This document shows, in pieces, positions 42,638-51,127 of a stretch of 64,000 nt of DNA. The notes under the pieces were generated by a model. It did not search any database. It saw nothing but the letters and a program-made list of their open reading frames with translations, and had not been told where the DNA came from. Source of the stretch: an uncultured Ruminococcus sp. (GTDB lineage: Bacteria; Bacillota; Clostridia; Oscillospirales; Ruminococcaceae). The position numbers were made by a program, and so were the translations under genes. The DNA lies in contig CALXIQ010000016.1 of NCBI GenBank assembly GCA_944388405.1, forward strand, positions 16,886 through 80,885. Direction: 5' to 3'. Numbering within the stretch: position 1 is the first letter of the stretch; every line of letters starts with the position of its first letter.

Positions 42638-43986
42638 AAACCAAAGAAGAAATTTTGTTTGAAGATGAGCCTGTGGGTCGTGCGGTGCTTTCTCTGGTTG
42701 TTCCCACAGTAATAAGCCAGTTAATCACTGTAGTCTACAACATGGCGGACACTTTTTTCATAGGTCAGATTGGCGACCCCAATCAGGTGGCTGCCGTTTC
42801 GCTATGCATGCCTATGTTTATATTGCTAACGGGACTGGCTAACCTGTTTGGCATCGGCGGTTCAAGCCTTATGGCTCGCAGTCTGGGTACTAACAACCAT
42901 GTGAAAGCAAAACAGACGGCGGCTTTCAGCATCTGGACTGCCATTGTGGTATCTTTGATTTACGGGATTGTAATTTTCCTGGCACGCCCCGTGATTCTCC
43001 CTCTTGTAGGAGCAGATTCCGAAACCTATGACTTCTGCTGCCGGTATATTTTCTGGACTATTACAATCGGGGCGGTTCCCACCGTGTTGAATCAAGAGCT
43101 TGCTCATCTGGTACGGGCAGAGGGACATTCGGCTCAAGCCAGCTTCGGCGTGGCTCTGGGCGGTGTTCTGAACATTATTTTAGACCCGATTTTCATTTTC
43201 CCGCTGGGGCTGGAAATAGCAGGCGCCGCTATTGCTACCATGCTCTCCAATGTGATTGCCACATTGTATTTTGTTGTTCTTATCCTTCGCAGGCGGAATA
43301 CAACGGACATTTCCTTTCACCCAAAAAACTACACCTGGAGAAAAAGAATCCCCGGCGAGGTGCTGCTGGTGGGTATCCCCAGCTGTCTGATGAATCTGAT
43401 GGGAGTTTTTTCAAACGTCACCATCAACAAGCTGATGGCAGGCTACTCCAACGCCGCTGTGGCAGGAGTAGGCATTGCAAAGAAAGTGGATATGCTGTCG
43501 TTTGCAATCGCCACCGGAATGTCCCAGGGAGTATTGCCGCTGATAGGTTACAACTATTCGGCTCACAATTACAAGCGTCTGAAAGCGGCGCTGAGGGTGG
43601 ACTTTTTATTGAGCTTTACCGTCGCCTTAATTGGAACGATATTCCTGTTTACCTGTGCAGGACCCATTGTCCGTGCATTTATTGACGATGCAGAAACGGT
43701 GCGCTATGGTCAGCTGTTTCAGCGAATCATCTGCATTACAGGTCCCTGTATATCGGTAACAATGCTTGCAATAACTACTTTTCAATCTGTGGGCAAAAAG
43801 ATTCAACCGGCCATATTGTCGCTGATGCGAAAAGGCGGGCTGGATATTCCCTTTATGTTTCTGCTCAACAGTCTTGCCGGGGTGAACGGCATTGTATGGG
43901 CTACACCTATCGCCGATTTGTGCGCAATGATAGTGGCAGTTATTCTGTTTATCCCCTTCTGGAGGCGGTTGTCGTCGCAGATGTAG
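42634..43986 (+). CDS. MATE-family efflux transporter
   Basis: A 450-residue antiporter with twelve predicted spans. VVPTVISQLITVVYNMADTF followed by FIGQIGD is the usual first helix with the conserved (A/V)DTFFIG, and GVGIAKKVDMLSFAIATGMSQGV is in the second half. The GTG start overlaps the TetR stop, with GGAGG upstream. It exports drugs or other cations coupled to ion flow. It is only distantly similar by eye to the MATE at 8976-10316. Terminated immediately downstream. Confidence 0.93.
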   Translation: MKTKEEILFEDEPVGRAVLSLVVPTVISQLITVVYNMADTFFIGQIGDPNQVAAVSLCMPMFILLTGLANLFGIGGSSLMARSLGTNNHVKAKQTAAFSIWTAIVVSLIYGIVIFLARPVILPLVGADSETYDFCCRYIFWTITIGAVPTVLNQELAHLVRAEGHSAQASFGVALGGVLNIILDPIFIFPLGLEIAGAAIATMLSNVIATLYFVVLILRRRNTTDISFHPKNYTWRKRIPGEVLLVGIPSCLMNLMGVFSNVTINKLMAGYSNAAVAGVGIAKKVDMLSFAIATGMSQGVLPLIGYNYSAHNYKRLKAALRVDFLLSFTVALIGTIFLFTCAGPIVRAFIDDAETVRYGQLFQRIICITGPCISVTMLAITTFQSVGKKIQPAILSLMRKGGLDIPFMFLLNSLAGVNGIVWATPIADLCAMIVAVILFIPFWRRLSSQM

Positions 43987-43996
43987 AAAAGCAATC

Positions 43997-44045
43997 AAAA
44001 AAGCTGTTTATTATTCGTTTGATTGAATAATAAACAGCTTTTTAC
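43997..44045. terminator. Intrinsic terminator
   Basis: AAAAAGCTGTTTATTATTC and GAATAATAAACAGCTTTTT form a 19-base-pair stem between converging genes. Confidence 0.9.
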
Positions 44046-44074
44046 ATACAATCGAACTGTGCCGCAGCTAAGCC

Positions 44075-44707
44075 TTACTCCTCATACTCATCGGATTCAT
44101 TTTCAGCTTCTTCCTCAGCTTCAAGTTCCGCTTCGGCTTCTTCCTCCTGCTCCAGCTTTGCTGCCTCTGCCGCCGCCTGCATATCACGCAGGATAACAGG
44201 GTGCTTTCTGACGTAAAGTTTAAATGAAAGAAGATACATTGCAAAGCAGAACACCAGAATAATGCCTATTCCCAGCGCCACGCTCAAGGTATACTCAACG
44301 CCTACCCTGTCGTTAAGCCAGCTGCATGGAAAATAGAAAAAATCAAAGAACATTTCTCCCCTGCCTTCCGAATCAAAGGAATCTCTGAATATTGAAGGCA
44401 CGAAATAAATCAGCAACATAAATATCAGCGTGATTGTTACGTTTATACTGCTCCACGCCTCGTACGCCGCATGACGTTTTCCATCGTCAAGGAAAATAAT
44501 TCCCAATACCACCAGCATTGTAATCCAAGCCACTACCGAGCCGTTGTTTGAACTGATAAAAAAGTCGTTAACACGGCTCATTGAATCGGGCACAACGGAC
44601 GCCAGTATAGGAAAAAACAGTTTTCCGAACAAAAGGCCGAGAATAAGCGACGCAAACATAAGTCCTATTCTTGCCAGCGTATAAAGCAAAAATTTCAGCG
44701 AATCCAT
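44075..44707 (-). CDS. Membrane protein with acidic C-terminal tail
   Basis: Unrecognised 210-residue protein with four membrane spans (about residues 8-35, 57-75, 85-105 and 140-165) and a highly acidic cytoplasmic tail of Glu and Ala (about 180-210, ending ENESDEYEE). The start has GGAGG six bases upstream. It stands alone between the MATE terminator and a non-coding stretch of about 190 bases that shows nothing recognisable. Function unknown. Confidence 0.7.
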   Translation of the reverse strand: MDSLKFLLYTLARIGLMFASLILGLLFGKLFFPILASVVPDSMSRVNDFFISSNNGSVVAWITMLVVLGIIFLDDGKRHAAYEAWSSINVTITLIFMLLIYFVPSIFRDSFDSEGRGEMFFDFFYFPCSWLNDRVGVEYTLSVALGIGIILVFCFAMYLLSFKLYVRKHPVILRDMQAAAEAAKLEQEEEAEAELEAEEEAENESDEYEE

Positions 44708-44896
44708 TGCCTTACCTCCATCTGTCAGTCAATTTGTTATCCGTGTCAAGCGCCTTTCCTGCCGCTCAAGACATCTGTAATATAACAAAATCATTATACC
44801 ATATATATTTAAAAAATACAATGCTTTTTACCGATATGTTTAAAAATTTTATAAGTTTGCATACTCTTCCCTGCCGCAGCCGGGGGATTTGAAAGG

Positions 44897-45565
44897 TTAA
44901 AAGCCTAAGCTTTCCTTTACGATAATGACCTTGAAGCGATTTTTAACCCTCTGCCACGATGACACCACATAGTTACAGCATACTCTGCCCTCGCTGGCGC
45001 AGCCCGATGGCATATCTCCGCCGGTTTTAAGGGATATGCACTCCCCTGTTTTTGAGCAGGGTGTTTCACAGCCCAGACGGACGCAGTTGGCAGGAGCGGC
45101 ACAGGTTTTTACTCTTTTTACCGCTTCGTCCAAATCTCTTACCAGTTTGTTTATTCCCACCACGAAAATTACCGACTTTGGTCCGTAGCATATTGCGGCA
45201 ACACGGTTTGAGTTGCCGTCCACATTGTAAAGCTGACCGCTTTCGGTAACGGCGTTTGCGGAGGTAAGATAGGTTTCGGCAAAAAACGACTTTCTGTACA
45301 GTTCCTCCGTTTCCTCTCTGCTCTTGGCAACAGAGCGGTCGATAAAGTTATATCTGCCGCTTTTCATAAGGGTCATTACTCCGCTTTCAGCAAGTGTAGC
45401 CGAACCGCCGCAGGTGATGGTTTCACCCTCTTTGAGAAGCCCCTCAACCAGCTTTACCGCCTCGGTGCAGTTTTGTACAACATAGGCTTCCATGTTGTTT
45501 TTTCTAAGGTTTTCCACCGTTTTTTCAATCTTCTTCTCGATAATAACTTGCAGATTCTTGTCCAT
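44897..45565 (-). CDS. LUD-domain (lactate-utilization-like) protein
   Basis: A 222-residue protein of the LUD/DUF162 (LutC-related) family. The core reads LLKEGETITCGGSATLAESGVM, FIDRS, FFAETYLTSANAVTESGQLYNVDGN and ICYGPKSVIFVVGINKLV. The C-terminal part has seven or more cysteines (LGCETPCSKTGECI, GCASEGRVCC). In LutABC systems such proteins take part in lactate oxidation, but this stand-alone, cysteine-tailed group has no proven role and no lutA or lutB is nearby. AAAGGATATG precedes the ATG. Confidence 0.88.
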   Translation of the reverse strand: MDKNLQVIIEKKIEKTVENLRKNNMEAYVVQNCTEAVKLVEGLLKEGETITCGGSATLAESGVMTLMKSGRYNFIDRSVAKSREETEELYRKSFFAETYLTSANAVTESGQLYNVDGNSNRVAAICYGPKSVIFVVGINKLVRDLDEAVKRVKTCAAPANCVRLGCETPCSKTGECISLKTGGDMPSGCASEGRVCCNYVVSSWQRVKNRFKVIIVKESLGF

Positions 45566-45597
45566 TTATAACATATCCTTTCTGTATAAAATATTTA

Positions 45598-47631
45598 TCA
45601 GTCGCTGAGCTTTTGCTCAAACAGCCGCCGTGCCGCATCTCTTAAACCTTTGTTTTCAGGTTCTTTAAGCTGGGGGTCGGTTTGAGTTATAAGCCTTGCG
45701 GTTTTCTGAGCCTGAAGAAGAATGTCTGTATCCTCCGACATATCCGCTATCTTAAGCTTAGGCAGACCGTGCTGACGGCTTCCGAAAAAATCTCCCGGTC
45801 CACGCAGCTTAAGATCCTCCTCCGATATTCTGAAGCCGTCGGAGGTGCTTGAAAGAATCCTCAGCCTTTTTCTTACCTCGTCGGTTACGTTGTCGGTGAT
45901 GAGAATGCAGTAGGATTTATACTTTCCTCTGCCTACCCGTCCTCTCAGCTGATGAAGCTGGGACAGTCCGAAGCGGTCGGAGTTTTCTATTACCATTACA
46001 GCCGCATTGGGAACGTCAACTCCTACCTCCACCACGGTGGTGGACACAAGCAGATCAAGCTCGCCGTTTTTAAAGCTTTGCATAACCGCATCCTTTTCAG
46101 CAGGCGACAGTCTGCCGTGGAGAAGCCCTATCCGGTAATCTGAAAAATCCTCCTCCGACAGCTTTTGGGCATAGTTTGTTACGTTTTGCACCTCAAGGTC
46201 GCTTTCCTCAATGGCGGGACAGACAATATAACCCTGCCGTCCCTCGTCAAGCCGCTCCTTAACAAAGCCGAACGCCCTCTGACGAAGCTTTCCGGTAACG
46301 GCGTAAGTTTCAACAGGCTGTCTGCCCTTTGGCAGTTCCTTTAGCACCGATAAATCCAAATCTCCATAAATCATCAGCGCCAGCGTTCGTGGGATAGGCG
46401 TTGCCGACATTACAAGGCGGTGGGGATTTTCCCCCTTAGCCGCCAGCATTGCCCTCTGCTCCACGCCAAAGCGATGCTGCTCGTCGGTTATAACAAGCCC
46501 TAAGTTGTGAAACTCAGTGGACTGCTGAACAAGGGCGTGAGTTCCCACGATAACCTGATATTCCCCCGAGGCTATATGTTCTTTCAGCTCTTTTTTCTGC
46601 TTGGTATCCAGCGACCCGGTAAGCAGGCACACCTTTATACCAAGGGGCGAGAAAAATCCCGTAAGCGTTTCGTAATGCTGAACACTGAGTATTTCGGTTG
46701 GCGCCATAAGGGCAGTCTGGTAGCCGTTAAGCGCTGCAAAATAAGCCGCTCCCGCTGCGGCGGCAGTCTTGCCCGAGCCTACGTCTCCCTGAATCAGCCT
46801 GTTCATGGGATATTCTCTGCACATATCTCTTGCGCAGTCCTCTATAGCCGATTTCTGACCGCCCGTCAGCTCAAAGGGCAGGGAATTGTAAAACTCCTCA
46901 AGGGAAACAGGGTGCATAACGCATCCTGTGCGACTTCGGTTTTTGCTCCTCAGCATATGCATACCAAGCTGCAGGGACAGCAGCTCGTCAAAAACCAGCC
47001 GCCGCTTTGCAATGTCCCGTGAATGGGTGTCCTGAGGGAAGTGAATGTTCTCATAGGCAAAATCAAGGGAGCAAAGGCGGTTTTGCTTCATTATCCTCTT
47101 TGGAAGCGGCTCGTATATATTTTTGTCAAAGTAAGCAAGGGCGTTTTTAACCGCCTGCCGTACCTGAGGCTGAGTAAGTCCCTCGGTAAGGGAATAGACC
47201 GGCTGAATCTTATCATTGCTGTCCGCCGGTATAAACACGGGAGAATTTATTTCCTTCCGTATCATATTGCCGGTTATTCTGCCGTGGAGGATGTATTCTC
47301 CGCCGGTTTGCAGCTTGTCAAAAGCAAAGCTGCTGTTGTATATTACAATGGTAAGGTCGGCGGTATCGTCGGTAAACACTGCCTTGTAAACGGTGAGACC
47401 TTTTCTTATCATCGCCGGAGCAAGCTTTTTCACCACCCTGCCCCTTACGGTACAGCTTTCGTTGAGGGGACAGCTTTTTATGTCAACCGTAGCTGTGTAA
47501 TCTATATAATCCCTGGGGAAATGGTTGAGCAAGTCGTAAACGCTGTTTATGCCCAGCTTGTTGTAAAGTTCAGCTCTTTTTGGTCCCACGCCTTTAAGAT
47601 ATGTCACGCTCTTTTCAAGCTCCTTCGGCAC
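45598..47631 (-). CDS. recG: ATP-dependent DNA helicase RecG
   Basis: A 677-residue helicase that remodels stalled forks and branched DNA. It has the wedge OB domain at the N-terminus (KSCPLNESCTVRGRVVKKL), motif I RLIQGDVGSGKTAAAAGA, motif Ia APTEIL, motif II ITDEQHRFGVEQR, motif III VMSATPIPRTLA and motif VI QLRGRVGRGKYKSY. The start is GTG with GGGGAGG upstream. Length is normal. It is not obviously linked with its neighbours. Confidence 0.96.
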   Translation of the reverse strand: MPKELEKSVTYLKGVGPKRAELYNKLGINSVYDLLNHFPRDYIDYTATVDIKSCPLNESCTVRGRVVKKLAPAMIRKGLTVYKAVFTDDTADLTIVIYNSSFAFDKLQTGGEYILHGRITGNMIRKEINSPVFIPADSNDKIQPVYSLTEGLTQPQVRQAVKNALAYFDKNIYEPLPKRIMKQNRLCSLDFAYENIHFPQDTHSRDIAKRRLVFDELLSLQLGMHMLRSKNRSRTGCVMHPVSLEEFYNSLPFELTGGQKSAIEDCARDMCREYPMNRLIQGDVGSGKTAAAAGAAYFAALNGYQTALMAPTEILSVQHYETLTGFFSPLGIKVCLLTGSLDTKQKKELKEHIASGEYQVIVGTHALVQQSTEFHNLGLVITDEQHRFGVEQRAMLAAKGENPHRLVMSATPIPRTLALMIYGDLDLSVLKELPKGRQPVETYAVTGKLRQRAFGFVKERLDEGRQGYIVCPAIEESDLEVQNVTNYAQKLSEEDFSDYRIGLLHGRLSPAEKDAVMQSFKNGELDLLVSTTVVEVGVDVPNAAVMVIENSDRFGLSQLHQLRGRVGRGKYKSYCILITDNVTDEVRKRLRILSSTSDGFRISEEDLKLRGPGDFFGSRQHGLPKLKIADMSEDTDILLQAQKTARLITQTDPQLKEPENKGLRDAARRLFEQKLSD

Positions 47632-47734
47632 TGCGATTCCTCCCCTCGATTGCGGCGTAAAACCGCCTTTTTAAATAGAATAGCATATTTTTGTGAAAAC
47701 TTCAAGAGATGCGGTAGAGTAATTGCAAAACACG

Positions 47735-47771
47735 CAAAAAACCCCTCGGTTAGTTTAACCGAAGGGCTTTT
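47735..47771 (-). terminator. Intrinsic terminator of the 48-residue peptide gene
   Basis: Minus strand: AAAAGCCCTTCGGTTAA and TTAACCGAGGGGTTTT pair, then TTTGCG. It lies about 110 bases after the small gene. Confidence 0.75.
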
Positions 47772-47881
47772 CGCATTGAGAAGGATATGTTCATTTGATG
47801 CAAGAAATTCAGAGGCAAGGCTGTGATTAAACCACAATATTTAAATAAAAGCTGCCCTCCCTCTGAATTTCCTGAATCAGT

Positions 47882-48028
47882 TTAAAGCTTGTTAATGGCA
47901 TCGTATTGTTTGTCGGCGGTTTTGAAGCCGTCCTTTTGCGCCAGCCTTCGATACATTTTCACCGACGCCGACTTTACAACCGTTACCACAGCAATTACAA
48001 AAATGCATAACAGTAATGCAAATATCAT
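47882..48028 (-). CDS. 48-residue single-span membrane peptide, metal-box controlled
   Basis: ATG at 48028 has AAGGAGCGG nine bases upstream; the frame extends further but without a better start. The product has one hydrophobic helix (IFALLLCIFVIAVVTVV, residues 2-18) and a basic, then mixed, cytoplasmic tail (KSASVKMYRRLAQKDGF...). A promoter (TTGACT-16-TATAAT, 48131-48158 minus) and a TTAGC-ATAC-GCTAA box (48106-48119) lie upstream, and a DtxR-like regulator gene with similar boxes is divergent. A role in metal uptake or in modifying a transporter is inference only. Confidence 0.6.
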   Translation of the reverse strand: MIFALLLCIFVIAVVTVVKSASVKMYRRLAQKDGFKTADKQYDAINKL

Positions 48029-48105
48029 AGTTTCTATCCGCTCCTTCACCGAGTACGGGGAGGGGTACATTTTATATTATGCACCAAAGAGAAGTTTGTT
48101 TCGAG

Positions 48106-48158
48106 TTAGCATACGCTAATCACAAGTATTATTATACACATTCCAAAAGAAAAGTCAA
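48106..48158 (-). promoter_or_regulatory. Promoter and DtxR-type box before the 48-residue peptide
   Basis: Minus strand TTGACT (48158-48153), 16 bases, TATAAT (48136-48131), followed at 48119-48106 by TTAGC-ATAC-GCTAA, a perfect 5-4-5 palindrome placed to block transcription. Confidence 0.65.
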
Positions 48159-48205
48159 TAGCTTTTTTATTTTGGCGGTGACTTTTGTTTGATTGCACAT
48201 ATAAA

Positions 48206-48221
48206 GTTATCATAAGCTAAC
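48206..48221. promoter_or_regulatory. DtxR-type box 2
   Basis: GTTATC-ATAA-GCTAAC, one mismatch from a GTTAGC-N4-GCTAAC palindrome, midway between the two divergent genes. Confidence 0.5.
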
Positions 48222-48268
48222 TAAATTTGTGCAGATTATGTATTAAAGATAATTCAGATATAACGCTA

Positions 48269-48316
48269 TTGACAAGCTGAAATTCAAGGGCTATAATTAA
48301 GTTAGCGATAAGTAAC
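48269..48316 (+). promoter_or_regulatory. Promoter and box 3 of the DtxR-like regulator gene
   Basis: TTGACA (48269), 17 bases, TATAAT (48292), then GTTAGC-GATA-AGTAAC at 48301-48316, directly behind the -10. Fits autorepression. Confidence 0.7.
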
Positions 48317-48339
48317 TGAATTATAAAGGAGAAATACAA

Positions 48340-48723
48340 ATGACCGACTCATTAAAAAAATATCTGCTGGCAATATACGAGTTAAGCAATTTCGGCGGCA
48401 CAGTGAAATCGGCTGAGGTTTCAAAAAAATTGGGGGTCACAAAATCCTCCACCGCCAAAATGACTGCCCGGCTTGAACAGCAGGGGCTGATTTCAAAGCC
48501 TTATTATTCTAAAATAACCCTGACTTCCGAGGGAATCTGCCGCGCGGCACAGCTTTACACCAACAAGGTTGTAATCCACGAATTTCTTTCACGGTTTATG
48601 AAAATTCCCGAACCCGACGCCGAAAACGATGCTGTAACCTGTATTTGCACCCTTTCGGACGCTACGGTGGAAAAGCTGGTGCGACTTACAATCAGAAACC
48701 TTGACAAAAAACGGCGCAAATAA
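48340..48723 (+). CDS. DtxR/MntR-like regulator with divergent metal site
   Basis: A 127-residue protein of the iron/manganese-dependent repressor family. Residues 1-65 are the winged helix domain (SLKKYLLAIYELSNFGG, VSKKLGVTKSSTAKMTARLE, QQGLISKPYYSKITLTSEG), and the rest is a shortened dimerisation domain without the SH3-like part. Aligned by eye with MntR, the ligands of the segment NDVEGIEHHLS are replaced in NDAVTCICTLS: Glu, Glu and His become Val, Ile and Cys, and the helix His is absent. So metal sensing may be lost or altered. ATG has AAAGGAG upstream. Boxes in the promoter suggest self-control. Rubrerythrin is next, converging. Confidence 0.85.
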   Translation: MTDSLKKYLLAIYELSNFGGTVKSAEVSKKLGVTKSSTAKMTARLEQQGLISKPYYSKITLTSEGICRAAQLYTNKVVIHEFLSRFMKIPEPDAENDAVTCICTLSDATVEKLVRLTIRNLDKKRRK

Positions 48724-48796
48724 GCAGCGGGACCAACTGCTTAGTCGGTCCCGCCGGGAGGAGAAATTTCATGAAACAAAATTAAAAGACATCTGT

Positions 48797-49336
48797 TTAA
48801 TAGTTTTCAGCCTTAACCTGAAAATAAGATTTTGGATGGCTGCACACAGGGCAAACCTCGGGAGCTTTCTTTCCCACTACAATGTGTCCGCAGTTTCTGC
48901 ACTCCCAGATTTGGTCGCCGTCCTTTGAGAACACCAGTTCGCCCTCCACATTTGCAAGCAGCTTTCTGAAACGCTCCTCGTGGGTCTTTTCAATGTCCGC
49001 CACCTTTTCAAAAAGGAAAGCTATATGGTCAAAGCCCTCTTCCTTTGCCACCTTTGCAAAGCCTGCATACATATCCGTCCACTCGTAATTTTCGCCCTCT
49101 GCTGCGTCAAGAAGATTTTCAGGCGTGGAAGGAATGCCGTCATGAAGCAGCTTGAACCAGATTTTTGCGTGCTCTTTTTCGTTGTTGGCAGTTTCCTCAA
49201 AAAGCGCCGCTATCTGCTCATAGCCGTCCTTTTTCGCCTTGCTGGCGTAATATGTATATTTGTTTCTCGCCTCTGACTCCCCTGCAAACGCAGTCATCAA
49301 ATTCTTCTCGGTTTGTGAACCCTTAAGTTCTGCCAT
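48797..49336 (-). CDS. rbr: Rubrerythrin
   Basis: A 179-residue non-haem iron peroxidase protecting anaerobes from hydrogen peroxide. The four-helix diiron domain has [27 protein letters not shown] and [14 protein letters not shown], giving the Glu and His ligands; the C-terminal rubredoxin domain has [20 protein letters not shown], which binds one iron. The ATG at 49336 has GAGGTG upstream; an ATG two codons earlier is less likely. Own promoter at 49373-49401. It lies next to the DtxR-like regulator, which suits a common iron or redox theme, but no DtxR box is seen at its promoter. Confidence 0.96.
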   Translation of the reverse strand: MAELKGSQTEKNLMTAFAGESEARNKYTYYASKAKKDGYEQIAALFEETANNEKEHAKIWFKLLHDGIPSTPENLLDAAEGENYEWTDMYAGFAKVAKEEGFDHIAFLFEKVADIEKTHEERFRKLLANVEGELVFSKDGDQIWECRNCGHIVVGKKAPEVCPVCSHPKSYFQVKAENY

Positions 49337-49372
49337 AATCAAACACCTCTTTATACAAATTTTATTGTGTAT

Positions 49373-49401
49373 AGTATACCAAACATTTTGCCAATTGTCA
49401 A
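49373..49401 (-). promoter_or_regulatory. Sigma-A promoter of rubrerythrin
   Basis: Minus strand: TTGACA, 17 bases, TATACT. No PerR-type palindrome is evident. Confidence 0.8.
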
Positions 49402-49519
49402 CAATTTTTTATAAATACCAATAAAATTTTATTCATTTTAGTTTATTATTTTAACACATATAAGATTCATATTAAAATGCCGTGGCAGGAAAATCGCCCT
49501 TGCTGCACGGCGTTTTTTG

Positions 49520-51109
49520 TTATTTAGTCAGATCCTCCCCCAGCGCTTCGATATGGGAAGGAGTATGACAGGCGGAAATTGAAATTGAAAACAGCACGTC
49601 TGTTGCTCCCACATTCTGCATAAACTCTCCGGCGTTGATGTCCATATATCTGAAATCGCAGACATATATCTTTGAAAAGCTGTTGGTAAGGAAGGGCACA
49701 AGGGCGTTTCCGTAGCTGTCCTTCATTATAACCAGCGTTCTGCCGTTTTCGCAGTCGGTAGTGATTTCGACTATCTGGTCGTCCCGGTTGAGTATTGCCG
49801 AATAGCAGCTTACTCCGCTGGCGTAGTCGAAAAACAGCGAGCCTTCATAACCGTTCTGGAAAGCGGTGTCGTAATATCTCACTGTATACTCGTTGTCGGG
49901 CTTGTAATAGATAAACGTATCGGGATTTTCATTAAGCTCCTCGTCATAGTCGCTGTAGGCATACATTGTGCCCACAAAGTCTTCAATTTCCCATCTTTCG
50001 TAGGTGTCAAGCTCGGGGAAATCCACTCCCGCTTTTTCGGCGAATACCTGAGCGGCGTAGTATGCTCCAAGCGGCTGCCAGTGATGGTCAGTTCTTGAAT
50101 AGATATACTCGTCAGCGTGACTTTCCAGAGTGTCATAAACGTTGCAGTCTATTACTCCGCTTAAATTCATGGCTATATTTTCAATGCAGTCCTCCTGGTC
50201 TGAGAAGGAATCCTTCAGGTTTTCGGGCATATAGAATGCCGACGAAAGGGGTATGCTCATGTTATACACATTTACTCCCGCGCCAAGAAACTCCTTATAG
50301 CTGTTAATCGCCTGAGCATATCTTTCGCCGTTGGCAAATGTGCCGTAAAATGCGCTCATTGCCCTGACGTTTTCACCTGAGCCTGCTACTACCACGTTGC
50401 CTGCCCATTCGCCGTCATCAAGCTGAACATCCTGCTCCTCCCGGGTGGTTGTGGTAGTTTCAGCCTGAATTGTTGTAGTGGTAGTGGTGGTTGACGCCGG
50501 CTCTATTGTGGTAACGCTTCCTGTAAAAGCGGTTACGGTGGTGGTTGTAGCCCTTTTATCTTCGTCAAGCTCTTCCTGCTCCACAACAGCCACATCGCCG
50601 GTGATTCTGATGTCGTTAAGCTCTATTCCCAGCATATCTGAAAACGCACTGCTGAATTTTTTGAGATTTTCCCGGTTTGGTATGGTGTCGGTATAATACT
50701 CTGTCACGCCGCTTGCAAACTCGCCGCTGAGATAAGAGGATATGCTGAAGTCGGGGAACTCTGCAAGGTTGCGGTTTTCCGAATCAATAAAGCCGCTCTC
50801 ACGGTGCATAATCAAAAGTGCTGCGCCTACTCCGAACATAAGCAGCAGGCAAACTACCGAATTTACAATGTTGAATTTAAGCTCGTTGATTTTTTTCTTG
50901 TCAGACTTGTTGTCTTTGTTGTCCTCCACAGGCTGTGCTTCGGGGGCTTTGGGAGTTATGGTTATTTCAACGGTGCGATGATAGCCGTCCCACCGATTGG
51001 TTTTATCGGGCGTATCCTTTGAAACGCCGTCGTTATTCTCCGACACAGCTTCCTGACGGTCGAGAGTATCTTGCATTTCAAGGTCGGGATTTTTATTGTC
51101 GTTTGCCAT
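49520..51109 (-). CDS. DHHW-type (AlgX/AlgJ-like) SGNH protein with Thr-rich segment
   Basis: A 529-residue membrane-anchored protein. Residues 1-75 are charged and cytoplasmic, a single helix follows (VVCLLLMFGVGAALLIM), then an extracytoplasmic part with IDSENRNLAEFP, typical for DHHW proteins, and the namesake motif SRTDHHWQPLGAYYAA near residue 350. Residues about 175-225 are almost pure Thr with Val and Ala (TTTTVTAFTGSVTTIEP, TTTTTTTIQAETTTTT), inserted inside the fold. It would handle O-acetyl groups on a surface glycan together with the MBOAT protein encoded 18 bases upstream. GGGGG and GATG lie before the ATG. Confidence 0.88.
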   Translation of the reverse strand: MANDNKNPDLEMQDTLDRQEAVSENNDGVSKDTPDKTNRWDGYHRTVEITITPKAPEAQPVEDNKDNKSDKKKINELKFNIVNSVVCLLLMFGVGAALLIMHRESGFIDSENRNLAEFPDFSISSYLSGEFASGVTEYYTDTIPNRENLKKFSSAFSDMLGIELNDIRITGDVAVVEQEELDEDKRATTTTVTAFTGSVTTIEPASTTTTTTTIQAETTTTTREEQDVQLDDGEWAGNVVVAGSGENVRAMSAFYGTFANGERYAQAINSYKEFLGAGVNVYNMSIPLSSAFYMPENLKDSFSDQEDCIENIAMNLSGVIDCNVYDTLESHADEYIYSRTDHHWQPLGAYYAAQVFAEKAGVDFPELDTYERWEIEDFVGTMYAYSDYDEELNENPDTFIYYKPDNEYTVRYYDTAFQNGYEGSLFFDYASGVSCYSAILNRDDQIVEITTDCENGRTLVIMKDSYGNALVPFLTNSFSKIYVCDFRYMDINAGEFMQNVGATDVLFSISISACHTPSHIEALGEDLTK

Positions 51110-51127
51110 TTTTACATCCCCCTCCTA

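Noticed and set aside
50450..50640. Plus-strand Val/Ser-rich frame (MVVVVDAGSIVVTLPVK...)
   Set aside because: Antisense of the Thr-rich stretch of the DHHW protein.
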